Of a DNA stretch of 64,000 bases, positions 22,008 to 29,724 are shown piece by piece. Under the pieces are notes generated by a model. The model searched no databases. It was not told the DNA's origin and saw only the letters and a list, made by a program, of their open reading frames with translations. The DNA lies in contig CAMIYC010000001.1 of assembly GCA_946402905.1 (NCBI GenBank), forward strand, positions 1-64,000, written 5' to 3'. The position numbers and the translations under genes are program-made. Origin of the DNA: an uncultured Prevotellaceae bacterium (GTDB lineage Bacteria; Bacteroidota; Bacteroidia; Bacteroidales; Bacteroidaceae). Numbering within the stretch: position 1 is the first letter of the stretch; every line of letters starts with the position of its first letter.

Positions 22008-22559
22008 TTACGAAAAATGTCGAAAATAGTCCTCTGCGGCCATCAATGGCTCTTCCTCTGGTATTTCATATCGTTTGATGCTATGGTCTTGCAGAAAAAT
22101 CCTGTTGAGCGTATATGCCAGCGATTCCAAGGTCTTTTCCCTCACCTTCGGTTTCAGTTCACATTCCCAGATGGTGATGCTGTGCCAGCCCATCGCAGCC
22201 AGTTCATGCTGCACTTTCGAGTCCCGCTCCTGGTTTCTCCGTATCTTCGCCACCCAGAATTCCCGGTTCGTCTTCGGAATTTTACAGCACTCGGAATTCT
22301 CAATTATCAACTGTCCATTGTCAATTTGTGCAGTTTGCAACTGCACATGGTGTCCATGCCAGAAACATCCATTCACAAAGATACACGTCCTATACTTCCG
22401 CATCACAATGTCTGGTTTCCCCGGCAGTCGAGGGTGATTCAACCGATACCGAAACCCATGTCCCCACAGATAACGACGCACCACCATCTCCGGCTTCGTG
22501 TCCTTGCCGTTGATGGCTGCCATGTTGTTGTGGCGTTGTTGTGGGGAAAGGGTGTCCAT
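22008..22559 (-). CDS. vsr: Very-short-patch-repair (Vsr) type endonuclease with in-frame insertion
   Basis: A 183-residue Vsr-family nuclease. In the known enzyme this fold nicks beside T:G mismatches left by deamination of 5-methylcytosine. Conserved elements are PEMVVRRYLWGHGFRYRL, GKPDIVMRKYRTCIFV (Asp50 is the probable metal-binding catalytic residue), NGCFWHGHH (zinc and catalytic His), and IPKTNREFWVAKIRRNQERD. Between HGHH and the CCKIPKTN segment sit about 20 extra residues (72-91, QLQTAQIDNGQLIIENSE) that other Vsr proteins lack; their DNA is a repeat-like element ending in a hairpin. It is the last gene of a compact operon (helicase, Nudix, vsr; gaps of 15 and 6 bases). No cytosine methyltransferase is in the window, so a defence role is as plausible as mismatch repair. 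Confidence 0.88.
   Translation of the reverse strand: MDTLSPQQRHNNMAAINGKDTKPEMVVRRYLWGHGFRYRLNHPRLPGKPDIVMRKYRTCIFVNGCFWHGHHVQLQTAQIDNGQLIIENSECCKIPKTNREFWVAKIRRNQERDSKVQHELAAMGWHSITIWECELKPKVREKTLESLAYTLNRIFLQDHSIKRYEIPEEEPLMAAEDYFRHFS
22327..22347. repeat. Perfect short hairpin inside vsr
   Basis: TGTGCAGTT, loop TGC, AACTGCACA: perfect 9-base arms. It adjoins a run of AATT/TCAAT-type sequence at about 22288-22326 that looks like intergenic repeat DNA but is translated in frame as part of vsr. Confidence 0.6.
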
Positions 22560-22565
22560 ATTTGA

Positions 22566-22949
22566 TTATATTTTCAGATTCCTTACTAATTCCCTATCTG
22601 CAGGCAGCCAGTTGACGCTCTCCAGTTCATTTTTGGTGAGCCACTTCGCAGCCTCATGCTCTTTCAGTTCCAGATGTCCGCTCTCCACATGGCAGAGGTA
22701 GCAATGCATGTTCAAGTGAAACTGCGGATAATCCCATTCCACCGTATCCACATGTCGTTCCACTACGATACTTGTCTCCAGTTCCTCCCATATTTCGCGC
22801 TTCAACGCCTTCTCGGGCGTTTCCCCTGCTTCCATCTTCCCGCCGGGAAACTCCCACCAGTCCTTATAGTCGCCATACCCTCGCTGCGTGGCGAAGATAC
22901 GTCCTTGGTCATCGTGGATGATGGCTGCTACTACTTGTATCTGCTTCAT
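22566..22949 (-). CDS. Nudix hydrolase, MutT/NUDT1-like
   Basis: A 127-residue (deoxy)nucleoside triphosphate pyrophosphohydrolase. The Nudix box is intact: GGKMEAGETPEKALKREIWE then EL. The N-terminus MKQIQVVAAIIHDDQGRIF and the C-terminal WLTKNELESVNWLPADREL are typical of small MutT-like enzymes that cleanse oxidised or unusual nucleotides. It lies between a large helicase/PLD protein and a Vsr nuclease on one transcript, so it may serve the same accessory system rather than general housekeeping. Confidence 0.92.
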   Translation of the reverse strand: MKQIQVVAAIIHDDQGRIFATQRGYGDYKDWWEFPGGKMEAGETPEKALKREIWEELETSIVVERHVDTVEWDYPQFHLNMHCYLCHVESGHLELKEHEAAKWLTKNELESVNWLPADRELVRNLKI

Positions 22950-22964
22950 ACTTTTATCTTCTTT

Positions 22965-25900
22965 TTATATAGCCATGGCCGTCTCTAAAATAAAGCCGGG
23001 GATGGAGTGCTGCATGTCCCAGACAACGTTCATCGGTCGTTCGCCAATACTCGAATGATAATCTATTAGTCCAAGACAGTAATAGCCATTAGTATTGCCA
23101 TATTCGTCTTTCTTTGCATCACGGACAAACAGAATATACTTCCAACCGTTTGTGGGCTGTTGTATGATACGTTGGCCTTCCTCACTGTCAATACGCACAC
23201 CATTCATCGACTGCCAATGGAACTGATTAGCTGAAATGGCATAATCCTCATACCGCGTACTAGGTGAATACTCTTTGTCAGACTTATTGATGGTGACAAA
23301 AACCATTGCGAACTTTCGCTCTGTATTATATTGGGTTCCAAAAACCTGCCAACGTCCAAGTTTGTTTTCAAGCAGCAAGTGTATCTCATCGGCAGAGTAA
23401 CATCCATAGAGTTCTATTTCAGCTTCATCGTCAATAGAGATCCATTGAGTAGTTTTACTTAGCTGCGACTGTCGGAGTTCAATCAGCACAAGGAGTTCTT
23501 CAATAAACCACTTCATGGAAACTAATGATGCAACAGCCTCGGGAATATCTTTTATAGATAGATTAAACGTCCGATTAATCTTATCAACTGTATCCATCCA
23601 AATCGTGTAATAAAAGAGTTCAAAGAATTTACGCTCACGCTTAGAAGCATTATTTGACAATACCATCTGGTTAGCAACAAGTTTCCTTAGGAACGACAGA
23701 TAGTCGTAACTATTGGTATGGAAAAGACGAGATAGTCCACCCTCAAGTAATTTGATATACTTAGAATTGGGATTAAAACCCTCAACCTTGATGCCGACCT
23801 GTTGTTTCAATCGTGCCCATGATCCGGGAGTCTTATAAATCAACCGCCAGTCAAGACCAAAATTCTCGAGAAAGTTAGGTAACGTAAGTTCCTGTCCTGT
23901 ATTTTGATGGAAATACTGCACTTCTCGGCGTAGTCGACGCAAATTGAATATTGCTTCACGAATATTCTTAAGTATATACTCCTGCGCCTGCCGTTCCATT
24001 GTTATAGAACAGCCACGAGGCAAAAATAGGAAACCGTTTTTAATTTCATCTTCTACGCTGCGATTTCCACGTCCTACCAAAGCACGGAAACGGCTTTCGT
24101 AGTTGTAACTCTGATGTGCCTGAGCTACAAAATCGAGAACCGTCAGGCATGTCTTTCCGTCTGCCAAGCGTAATCCACGTCCTAACTGTTGAAGGAAAAC
24201 GGTCAGCGATTCTGTAGGACGTAGGAATAGAACGGTATCTATCTCTGGTATGTCAATACCTTCGTTTAGCATGTCGGCCACACAAAGATAGTTGATTTCT
24301 CCATGAGCCAACTTGTCTGACGCCAAATCAATATCTTCGCTGTTGTGTGAAGTGACCGCCATCGCTTTGTAGCCTGTCTCATTGAACATTTTTGCCATAA
24401 ACTCTGCATGGTCAATACTACAGCAGAAGCAGACAGCCTTACAATCCATTGGGTCATTAACGTAGTTTTCCAATGCTCGCTGAATGATGGCAAAACGGTC
24501 TTTATTATCATTATAAAGACTGTTCAGCGAGTTCTTATCGTAAACATCACCACGACATACTATACCGCTCAAATCCACACTGTCGTCAGTAACACAGAAA
24601 TAATCAAACGGAGCCAACAGTTGCTGGTTCAAGGCTTCTTCAAGTCTTATCTCTGCTGCAAATCTGTCATTAAAGTCGGGTTTAATGTCTTTTCTGTCCA
24701 TACGTTCAGGTGTGGCAGTAAGACCGATAAATAATTCAGGTTGCAGGCGATTGATTATTTCGCGATAGCTTCCGGCTTGACTGTGATGAACCTCGTCAAT
24801 AACAACGTAGTCGTAGTAGTCTGCCCCCATCAGTAATATGTCATCCCAGTGGTTGTTTAACGTCTGAATAGTCGTAAACAGGTGGTTGAGGTTTCCATTG
24901 CGGCTGGGCGAAATTCGTCCTGTCCATATCTCGCCAAAGTTGGCATCAACCATGACAGAACGAAATGTTGAACGAGCCTGTTTCAGAATCTTTTCCCGAT
25001 GTACTACAAATAGTAGACGGGCATGTCGTCCATTTTTCTTGACCATTCGTTTGTCAAAGTCCTTGAAATCGAATGCAGAGATAGCAGTTTTACCTGTACC
25101 TGTTGCAGCAATAATCAGATTGCGGTTGCTATGCACCACATCCCGTTCATATTGCAATTTTTCCAATACACGTATTTGATGAGTCTTCCGTTCAAAGCGA
25201 ACAATATATTCGGGTTGTCCATCTCTGCCCCTGCCTTGGTGACGCTCTTTCCAAATAGCATCCTCAAAACGGCTAATAGCCTCCTCATTGTCGATAGGTT
25301 CAAAGTCATCACTATTCCAATAATTGTCGAAGGTAGCTTTTGTCTTGTTGATGATATGTGGATTTTCTACAGAGGTTACTCGCATGTTCCACTCTAAACC
25401 CTTAGTCAGTGCAGAGCGTGAAAGATTGCTGGATCCAATATAAGCTGTATTGAAACCATTATGACGGTTGAAAATGTATGCTTTGGCGTGCAAACGCTCC
25501 TGCTGGGTATTAAATGAGGCTCGAATGGACACATCACCCAACTGCGCCAATTCATACAGTCTTCGAATAGCCTTCGGATCTGTTGCCCCCATGTAAGTGG
25601 TGGTTATTACTCGCAACCGAGTTCCAGCCCTTTGCACAAATTGTCTCAGTTCATCTACCAATAGTCGTAGTCCTTCAAATTTGATAAACGACACCACAAG
25701 GTCTATTTGATCCGCTGTCTGAATGTCTCGCCGCACTTCATCATCCATCGAGATGTCATTACCACCAGTAAACAAATTGCTCACACGATAGCCCGACACG
25801 GGATGATTCTTGGCTTTAGCCTCAACCTGTTCTTCTGTATAGCCTATCTTACTATAGATACCACGGAGAAATTGTAGTTTAGATTCTTCACTCAGTTGAT

Positions 25901-26189
25901 CTTGCTCTGTGTCAATCTGCTCTGTACGCCATTCATCTTCAATGAATTTTAGAATGCGGTTCACTACGTCCACCTGTTTGCTGATTGTGGTCTTTGCATC
26001 TTTGTCACGGAAATACTCCTTCAGAATACCAGACACCACATCGGCCAAATAATCTGCCAATCTCATGTAAGAGTCAGCACTGTCTATATCTTCTTTTTTA
26101 ATAAGAAACTCAGCATTGGGAAAACCAGTAAGTTTTTCCTCAATTGCTTGACTAATTAGCGTCTCATACACACCTGGTACTATTTCCAT
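22965..26189 (-). CDS. PLD-domain superfamily II helicase with DUF3427-like C-terminus
   Basis: A 1074-residue multidomain protein. An N-terminal region of about 160 residues is followed by a phospholipase-D-like domain (HAKAYIF near residue 232, then IGSSNLSRSAL), a DEAD/DEAH helicase core with Walker A AATGTGKTAIS (near 360), Walker B VIDEVHHSQ (near 462), GLTATPERMDRKD, and the helicase C-terminal motif QQLGRGLRLADGK (near 670). The last 330 residues match the layout of DUF3427 proteins and contain GVRIDSEEGQRIIQQPTNGW. Families with this layout are widespread in accessory and defence regions. The gene is AT-richer than the housekeeping genes nearby. It heads the operon with the Nudix and vsr genes, 15 bases before the Nudix ATG. 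Confidence 0.88.
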   Translation of the reverse strand: MEIVPGVYETLISQAIEEKLTGFPNAEFLIKKEDIDSADSYMRLADYLADVVSGILKEYFRDKDAKTTISKQVDVVNRILKFIEDEWRTEQIDTEQDQLSEESKLQFLRGIYSKIGYTEEQVEAKAKNHPVSGYRVSNLFTGGNDISMDDEVRRDIQTADQIDLVVSFIKFEGLRLLVDELRQFVQRAGTRLRVITTTYMGATDPKAIRRLYELAQLGDVSIRASFNTQQERLHAKAYIFNRHNGFNTAYIGSSNLSRSALTKGLEWNMRVTSVENPHIINKTKATFDNYWNSDDFEPIDNEEAISRFEDAIWKERHQGRGRDGQPEYIVRFERKTHQIRVLEKLQYERDVVHSNRNLIIAATGTGKTAISAFDFKDFDKRMVKKNGRHARLLFVVHREKILKQARSTFRSVMVDANFGEIWTGRISPSRNGNLNHLFTTIQTLNNHWDDILLMGADYYDYVVIDEVHHSQAGSYREIINRLQPELFIGLTATPERMDRKDIKPDFNDRFAAEIRLEEALNQQLLAPFDYFCVTDDSVDLSGIVCRGDVYDKNSLNSLYNDNKDRFAIIQRALENYVNDPMDCKAVCFCCSIDHAEFMAKMFNETGYKAMAVTSHNSEDIDLASDKLAHGEINYLCVADMLNEGIDIPEIDTVLFLRPTESLTVFLQQLGRGLRLADGKTCLTVLDFVAQAHQSYNYESRFRALVGRGNRSVEDEIKNGFLFLPRGCSITMERQAQEYILKNIREAIFNLRRLRREVQYFHQNTGQELTLPNFLENFGLDWRLIYKTPGSWARLKQQVGIKVEGFNPNSKYIKLLEGGLSRLFHTNSYDYLSFLRKLVANQMVLSNNASKRERKFFELFYYTIWMDTVDKINRTFNLSIKDIPEAVASLVSMKWFIEELLVLIELRQSQLSKTTQWISIDDEAEIELYGCYSADEIHLLLENKLGRWQVFGTQYNTERKFAMVFVTINKSDKEYSPSTRYEDYAISANQFHWQSMNGVRIDSEEGQRIIQQPTNGWKYILFVRDAKKDEYGNTNGYYCLGLIDYHSSIGERPMNVVWDMQHSIPGFILETAMAI

Positions 26190-27043
26190 GGCTATTTATT
26201 TGTTTAATTCTTCTATAATTTATACCTTATTCTAAACTCTCACAATACCTTATCTTGATGATACGCCATGAAGACGCAGTTAGGTAGAGATTCTGTAGGC
26301 ATCGTAATTTTCTAATCTTCAACGCTGCCAAAATGCTTTCCCCGTATTTTCCGGCGACAGTCGTGTATTGAAATCTATGAATCCTTGCCTGTCCATTTTG
26401 TTATTGTTCCTTTTACTTATATAATTGGAAGTAAAATCATTAGTTCCGTTACAATAAAAATACAGAATATCCATCGAACTTCTTGTGATAGGAGATACTG
26501 CTTATATTCCTTCACAAACAGCTACAGAATATCTACCATCAACAATTCTGCAATTTTGCGAATTTGAGAATTGTGCTGAGGTTGGGTTGATATCTTCCAC
26601 TTATGTGAATAATAAGGTACAAATGTAGTGATTTCTACTCAATTTCTTTCACCCTTAGTTAAACATTTTTTGTTTTTGGCTTACATTTTTGTTTTTTATG
26701 TGTTTTTACAAGTCAACATGACTAAATGATTCCACAAATACGTATTACAATAACAACATATTTCTCGACATCGAAAAGCAGGAAAGGTTTTCTGAAGTCT
26801 TTTGATTAGTATAGAAGCCATATCTGTCATCCCGATAAAAGATGCCGACGGGTATGCCAAACATACATATTTCTTTTTGCAGCCTCCATCAATGGTTAAG
26901 ACTAACAAGAACTGGCGGTGCATTTCTCATATATATTGCATTAGAACGCATATAATTTTGTTAAAATCCAGATATTTTATATACGAAATGATGTAATATC
27001 AAAATAATGTTGTAATTTTGCATTCGAAACAATATAATTTGAC
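26190..27043. other. Long AT-rich intergenic region between divergent accessory operons
   Basis: No intact gene is convincing here. It separates the leftward helicase operon from the rightward hipBST locus. On the minus strand TACATTTG at 26620-26627 is a promoter-like match, and downstream of it a GTG-started frame (26600 to 26319) runs 94 codons with one internal TAA at codon 33, ending near DFNTRLSPENTGKAFWQR. This could be a decayed small gene, or chance. No clear promoter was found directly before the helicase ATG. Confidence 0.4.
27013..27020 (+). promoter_or_regulatory. Promoter -7 element of hipBST with possible HipB operators
   Basis: TAATTTTG, an exact TAnnTTTG match 24 bases before the hipB ATG. 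Similar TATAATTTTG or TATAATTTG strings recur at 26951-26960 and 27032-27041, so HipB autorepression through repeated sites is possible. Confidence 0.5.
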
Positions 27044-27247
27044 ATGAACAGGACAAAACTATCAGCAGTTGTTAAGGCTCTACGCAAGGAATATGGTCTT
27101 ACTCAGGAAGACCTCGCATTGAAGTCGGGCGTGGGACTATGCTTCGTCAGAAATCTTGAGCAAGGAAAGCCGACGCTGAGGATGGATAAGGTAAACCAAC
27201 TACTTGATTTGTTTAACTACGAACTAACGGCAACACCCAAGCAATGA
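27044..27247 (+). CDS. hipB: HipB-like XRE-family antitoxin/repressor
   Basis: A 67-residue Cro/C1-type helix-turn-helix protein: LSAVVKALRKEYGLTQEDLA, then KSGVGLCFVRNLEQGKPTL, the recognition region, and a C-terminal NYELTATPKQ. It is the first of three overlapping genes; its stop overlaps the ATG of the next gene in an ATGA. In hipBST loci HipB is the DNA-binding component that autoregulates the operon together with the other two proteins. Confidence 0.9.
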   Translation: MNRTKLSAVVKALRKEYGLTQEDLALKSGVGLCFVRNLEQGKPTLRMDKVNQLLDLFNYELTATPKQ

Positions 27248-27582
27248 GACAAGCAGAAATATATCGCAAAGACATGCTTGCAGGCATTCTGACGGAAGAA
27301 GGTGGCGAATACCGCTTCTGCTATGATGAAGCGTATCTCGCTCGCGAGGATGTGCAGCCTGTGAGTCTGACACTTCCATTACAGGCGGAAGCGTTCGTAA
27401 GCCCTGTGTTGTTCCCATTTTTCGACGGGCTGATACCCGAAGGATGGTTGCTCGATGTGGCGCTCCGCAACACCGACATCAGCATTCTTGATCGTATGTC
27501 GCTACTGCTGTTATGCTGCAAGGAGTGCATCGGCTCAGTCAGTGTCGTACCCATAAACGAGGAAGGAGGCGACCATGTGTAA
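27244..27582 (+). CDS. hipS: HipS-like small protein (HipA N-subdomain 1)
   Basis: 112 residues that match only the N-terminal subdomain of HipA: RKDMLAGILTEEGGEYRFCY, then YLAREDVQPVSLTLPLQAEA and the signature FPFFDGLIPEGWLLD. In full-length HipA this piece is fused to the kinase; here it is a separate gene overlapping the kinase gene by 8 bases. In the characterised HipBST system of enteropathogenic E. coli, HipS is the antitoxin that inhibits HipT. The same role is inferred here from gene order and length. Confidence 0.88.
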   Translation: MRQAEIYRKDMLAGILTEEGGEYRFCYDEAYLAREDVQPVSLTLPLQAEAFVSPVLFPFFDGLIPEGWLLDVALRNTDISILDRMSLLLLCCKECIGSVSVVPINEEGGDHV

Positions 27583-28510
27583 ATGTCTGTATTGTTACAA
27601 AGAATTGGAGGATGGGCTGAATGACTTTCACCCTGGTTGTGCTCGAAAGTTCTTCGGGACAAAAGATGTCCCGTCAATGGAGTATCGACATGAAGACCTT
27701 GATAGCCTGGCTGAACAAGTCATTCGTGCCCAGACATCATTAACAGGCGTTCAACCTAAATTGTCTCTGAACCTCAGCAAGCATGAGGGCAGTAGCCGAC
27801 TGACCATCGTGGGAGTTTGGGGCGACTACATCTTCAAACCCCAGACAGAAAGCTATCCGCAGTTGCCTGAAAACGAAGACCTGACGATGCACCTTGCTGA
27901 AGCGGCAAAAATAAGTGTCGTGCCTCATAGCCTTATTCGTTTAGCTGATGGAGAACTCGGTTACATCACCAAGCGCATTGACCGCACCAAAAACGGCGAA
28001 AAGATAGATATGGAGGACATGTGTCAACTGACGCTGCATCCCACTGAGTATAAATACAAAGGCTCGCATGAGCAAATAGCGAAGACCATTGCGCAGTATA
28101 GCAGTACGCCAAAACTCGACCTGACGAACTATATGCAGCTATTGCTTTTCTGTTTTGTTACAGGCAACAACGACATGCACCTGAAGAACTTCTCACTCTA
28201 TCGTCTTTCTGAGAAATACCAATTGACTCCAGCCTATGACCTGATTAACGTTGCTATAGCCAACCCCAAGGACAAGGAGGAACTGGCTTTGCCCCTTTCT
28301 GGGAAAAAGACCAAACTTCGTATGGACGACTTTCTAAAAGCGGCAAAAACGATGGGCTTGGAAGAGAACGTTGTATTGCGTCTTATGGCTGGTCTCCAAA
28401 AAGTTTTGCCAAAGTGGGAGACTTTCATCCAGTCTTCTTTCCTCAACGAAGAGATGAAGTCTGCGTATTTGGAGCTTGTTACGTCCCGATTGGCTCGATT
28501 GCAAAGGTGA
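27575..28510 (+). CDS. hipT: HipT-like serine/threonine kinase toxin
   Basis: A 311-residue HipA-type kinase lacking the N-subdomain that the preceding gene supplies. It begins with a possible zinc-binding knuckle (MCKCLYCYKE and later HPGC). The Gly-rich loop is TSLTGVQPKLSL (residues 54-65), where HipT proteins carry their regulatory autophosphorylation Ser residues; here the motif reads Ser-Leu-Thr. The catalytic loop is NNDMHLKN with Asp200, and the metal-binding Asp is Asp222 in PAYDLIN. E. coli HipT phosphorylates tryptophanyl-tRNA synthetase; the target here is unknown. The order B-S-T with overlapping genes fits a tripartite toxin-antitoxin module. Confidence 0.9.
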   Translation: MCKCLYCYKELEDGLNDFHPGCARKFFGTKDVPSMEYRHEDLDSLAEQVIRAQTSLTGVQPKLSLNLSKHEGSSRLTIVGVWGDYIFKPQTESYPQLPENEDLTMHLAEAAKISVVPHSLIRLADGELGYITKRIDRTKNGEKIDMEDMCQLTLHPTEYKYKGSHEQIAKTIAQYSSTPKLDLTNYMQLLLFCFVTGNNDMHLKNFSLYRLSEKYQLTPAYDLINVAIANPKDKEELALPLSGKKTKLRMDDFLKAAKTMGLEENVVLRLMAGLQKVLPKWETFIQSSFLNEEMKSAYLELVTSRLARLQR

Positions 28511-28621
28511 CCAAGGGGGGCATCAATTTTTGTTGATTATATCGTTGTTGAATCTGTAACAAGAGGAAGGGAGTGATTGTTTGGCCCTCGATTTTCGCCT
28601 CATTCCTTCCGGCTGGGGAAA

Positions 28622-29014
28622 TCAACTGCCAGCCGGATGACGGCCGGGAGATGGGGGTGCTAATACCGGCAAGTTGGGATTGGCTCCATCGTCATCAATT
28701 TGCGGTGTGCCGTCATCGTCATTCTGTTCTCCCTTACCGAGGATTTTATCCACGATAAGTAGTACATCAGATATGTCGATGACGGCATCCTTGTTCATGT
28801 CGGCTGCTTCTTTGACAAACGAGGCGGTCTCTTTGCCTAAGACAAAGTCAACAGTCAGTAAGACGTCGGATATATCCACGACGCCATCACTGTTGGCATC
28901 GCCCGCTATCATGTCGTCACTCTTGCCGGCGATGACATTCTGAGCATCAATCCCAGCCGGCATCAGGGCCAGGATTAATAAAAAGGTAAAAATACGTTTC
29001 AGCATAAAAAACAT
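28622..29014 (-). CDS. Exported dockerin-like protein
   Basis: 130 residues with a signal peptide (LKRIFTFLLILALMPAG, then IDAQ) and two calcium-binding dockerin type I-like repeats, GDANSDGVVDISDVLLTVDF and DMNKDAVIDISDVLLIVDKI. A Pro/Asp-rich tail ends in SPGRHPAGS. The last codons overlap a CCGGCTGG hairpin (28609-28636), so the tail may have been reshaped by repeat DNA. It follows the next-listed secreted protein by one base and is in its operon. Dockerin repeats bind cohesins in cellulosomes; no cohesin was seen, and isolated dockerin-like repeats are common in Prevotella exported proteins. Confidence 0.8.
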   Translation of the reverse strand: MFFMLKRIFTFLLILALMPAGIDAQNVIAGKSDDMIAGDANSDGVVDISDVLLTVDFVLGKETASFVKEAADMNKDAVIDISDVLLIVDKILGKGEQNDDDGTPQIDDDGANPNLPVLAPPSPGRHPAGS

Positions 29015-29015
29015 T

Positions 29016-29444
29016 TCATCCGGCGACGATATGGAAGGCTCCGGTCATGTAGATACCCAACTTGAGTGAATAGTCGTTGTCGCCCACCTGGTTCCAAGGA
29101 GCGTTGTGGTAGTATACCTCTTTGAGCACGATACCCTTCTTGTCGTAGTATTTCCTGGTGATGATACGGTATGTGAGCAGGGGGCTGTCAAATTCATAGA
29201 GCACTTCTGCCCTGACGGCCTTGCCGATCACACCGTCACGCTTGGCGTCTCTTTTACAGGCTTTCTTATCCGTGTAGTCATAGCGCACCCAGAGCAAGTA
29301 GCTTTTGGGCTGACGGTCCACACAGTCGCTGGCATTCACTACCATGGTCTCGTTCTCATCCACGGTCTGGAAGGTCTTCACCTGTCCAGATACGCTGGTG
29401 AGAAAAAAAATCATCCAACATGTGGCAATCAATAATCGTTTCAT
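29016..29444 (-). CDS. Small secreted protein of unknown function
   Basis: About 142 residues from the ATG at 29444. A GTG two codons earlier is also possible, but the signal peptide MKRLLIATCWMIFFLTSVSG fits the ATG. The mature part is beta-rich with conserved-looking stretches VDRQPKSYLLWVRYDYTDKK and LLTYRIITRKYYDKKGIVLK. The family was not recognised. It is directly followed by the dockerin-like gene, and both are probably exported together. Confidence 0.75.
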   Translation of the reverse strand: MKRLLIATCWMIFFLTSVSGQVKTFQTVDENETMVVNASDCVDRQPKSYLLWVRYDYTDKKACKRDAKRDGVIGKAVRAEVLYEFDSPLLTYRIITRKYYDKKGIVLKEVYYHNAPWNQVGDNDYSLKLGIYMTGAFHIVAG

Positions 29445-29724
29445 AGGCACCCTAAATACCGCAGCACTTTAATTTAACAATCTTTATAAGTCTCTGAGCA
29501 ACAAAAAAATTGCTCAGGATTTTGTCATTTCAGAGTTATCACTCGCCTTAGTGCTGCCATTCAAGACGAGCATAATCATCACATGACTTGGCAAATATAA
29601 GCAAAAATATGAGAAAAACACTTCTTCTTGGAAGAATTTTTCAAGTAAGAGAGATATTTTACCGCTATAAGAGTCCCGTCATCGACAAAATGCAGGGATT
29701 GCGTTGCATGTCATTCCGATGAGA

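Noticed and set aside
26190..27043. tRNA or small RNA gene in the long gap
   Set aside because: No cloverleaf, CCA end or T-loop motif was seen; only a promoter-like box and a broken frame.
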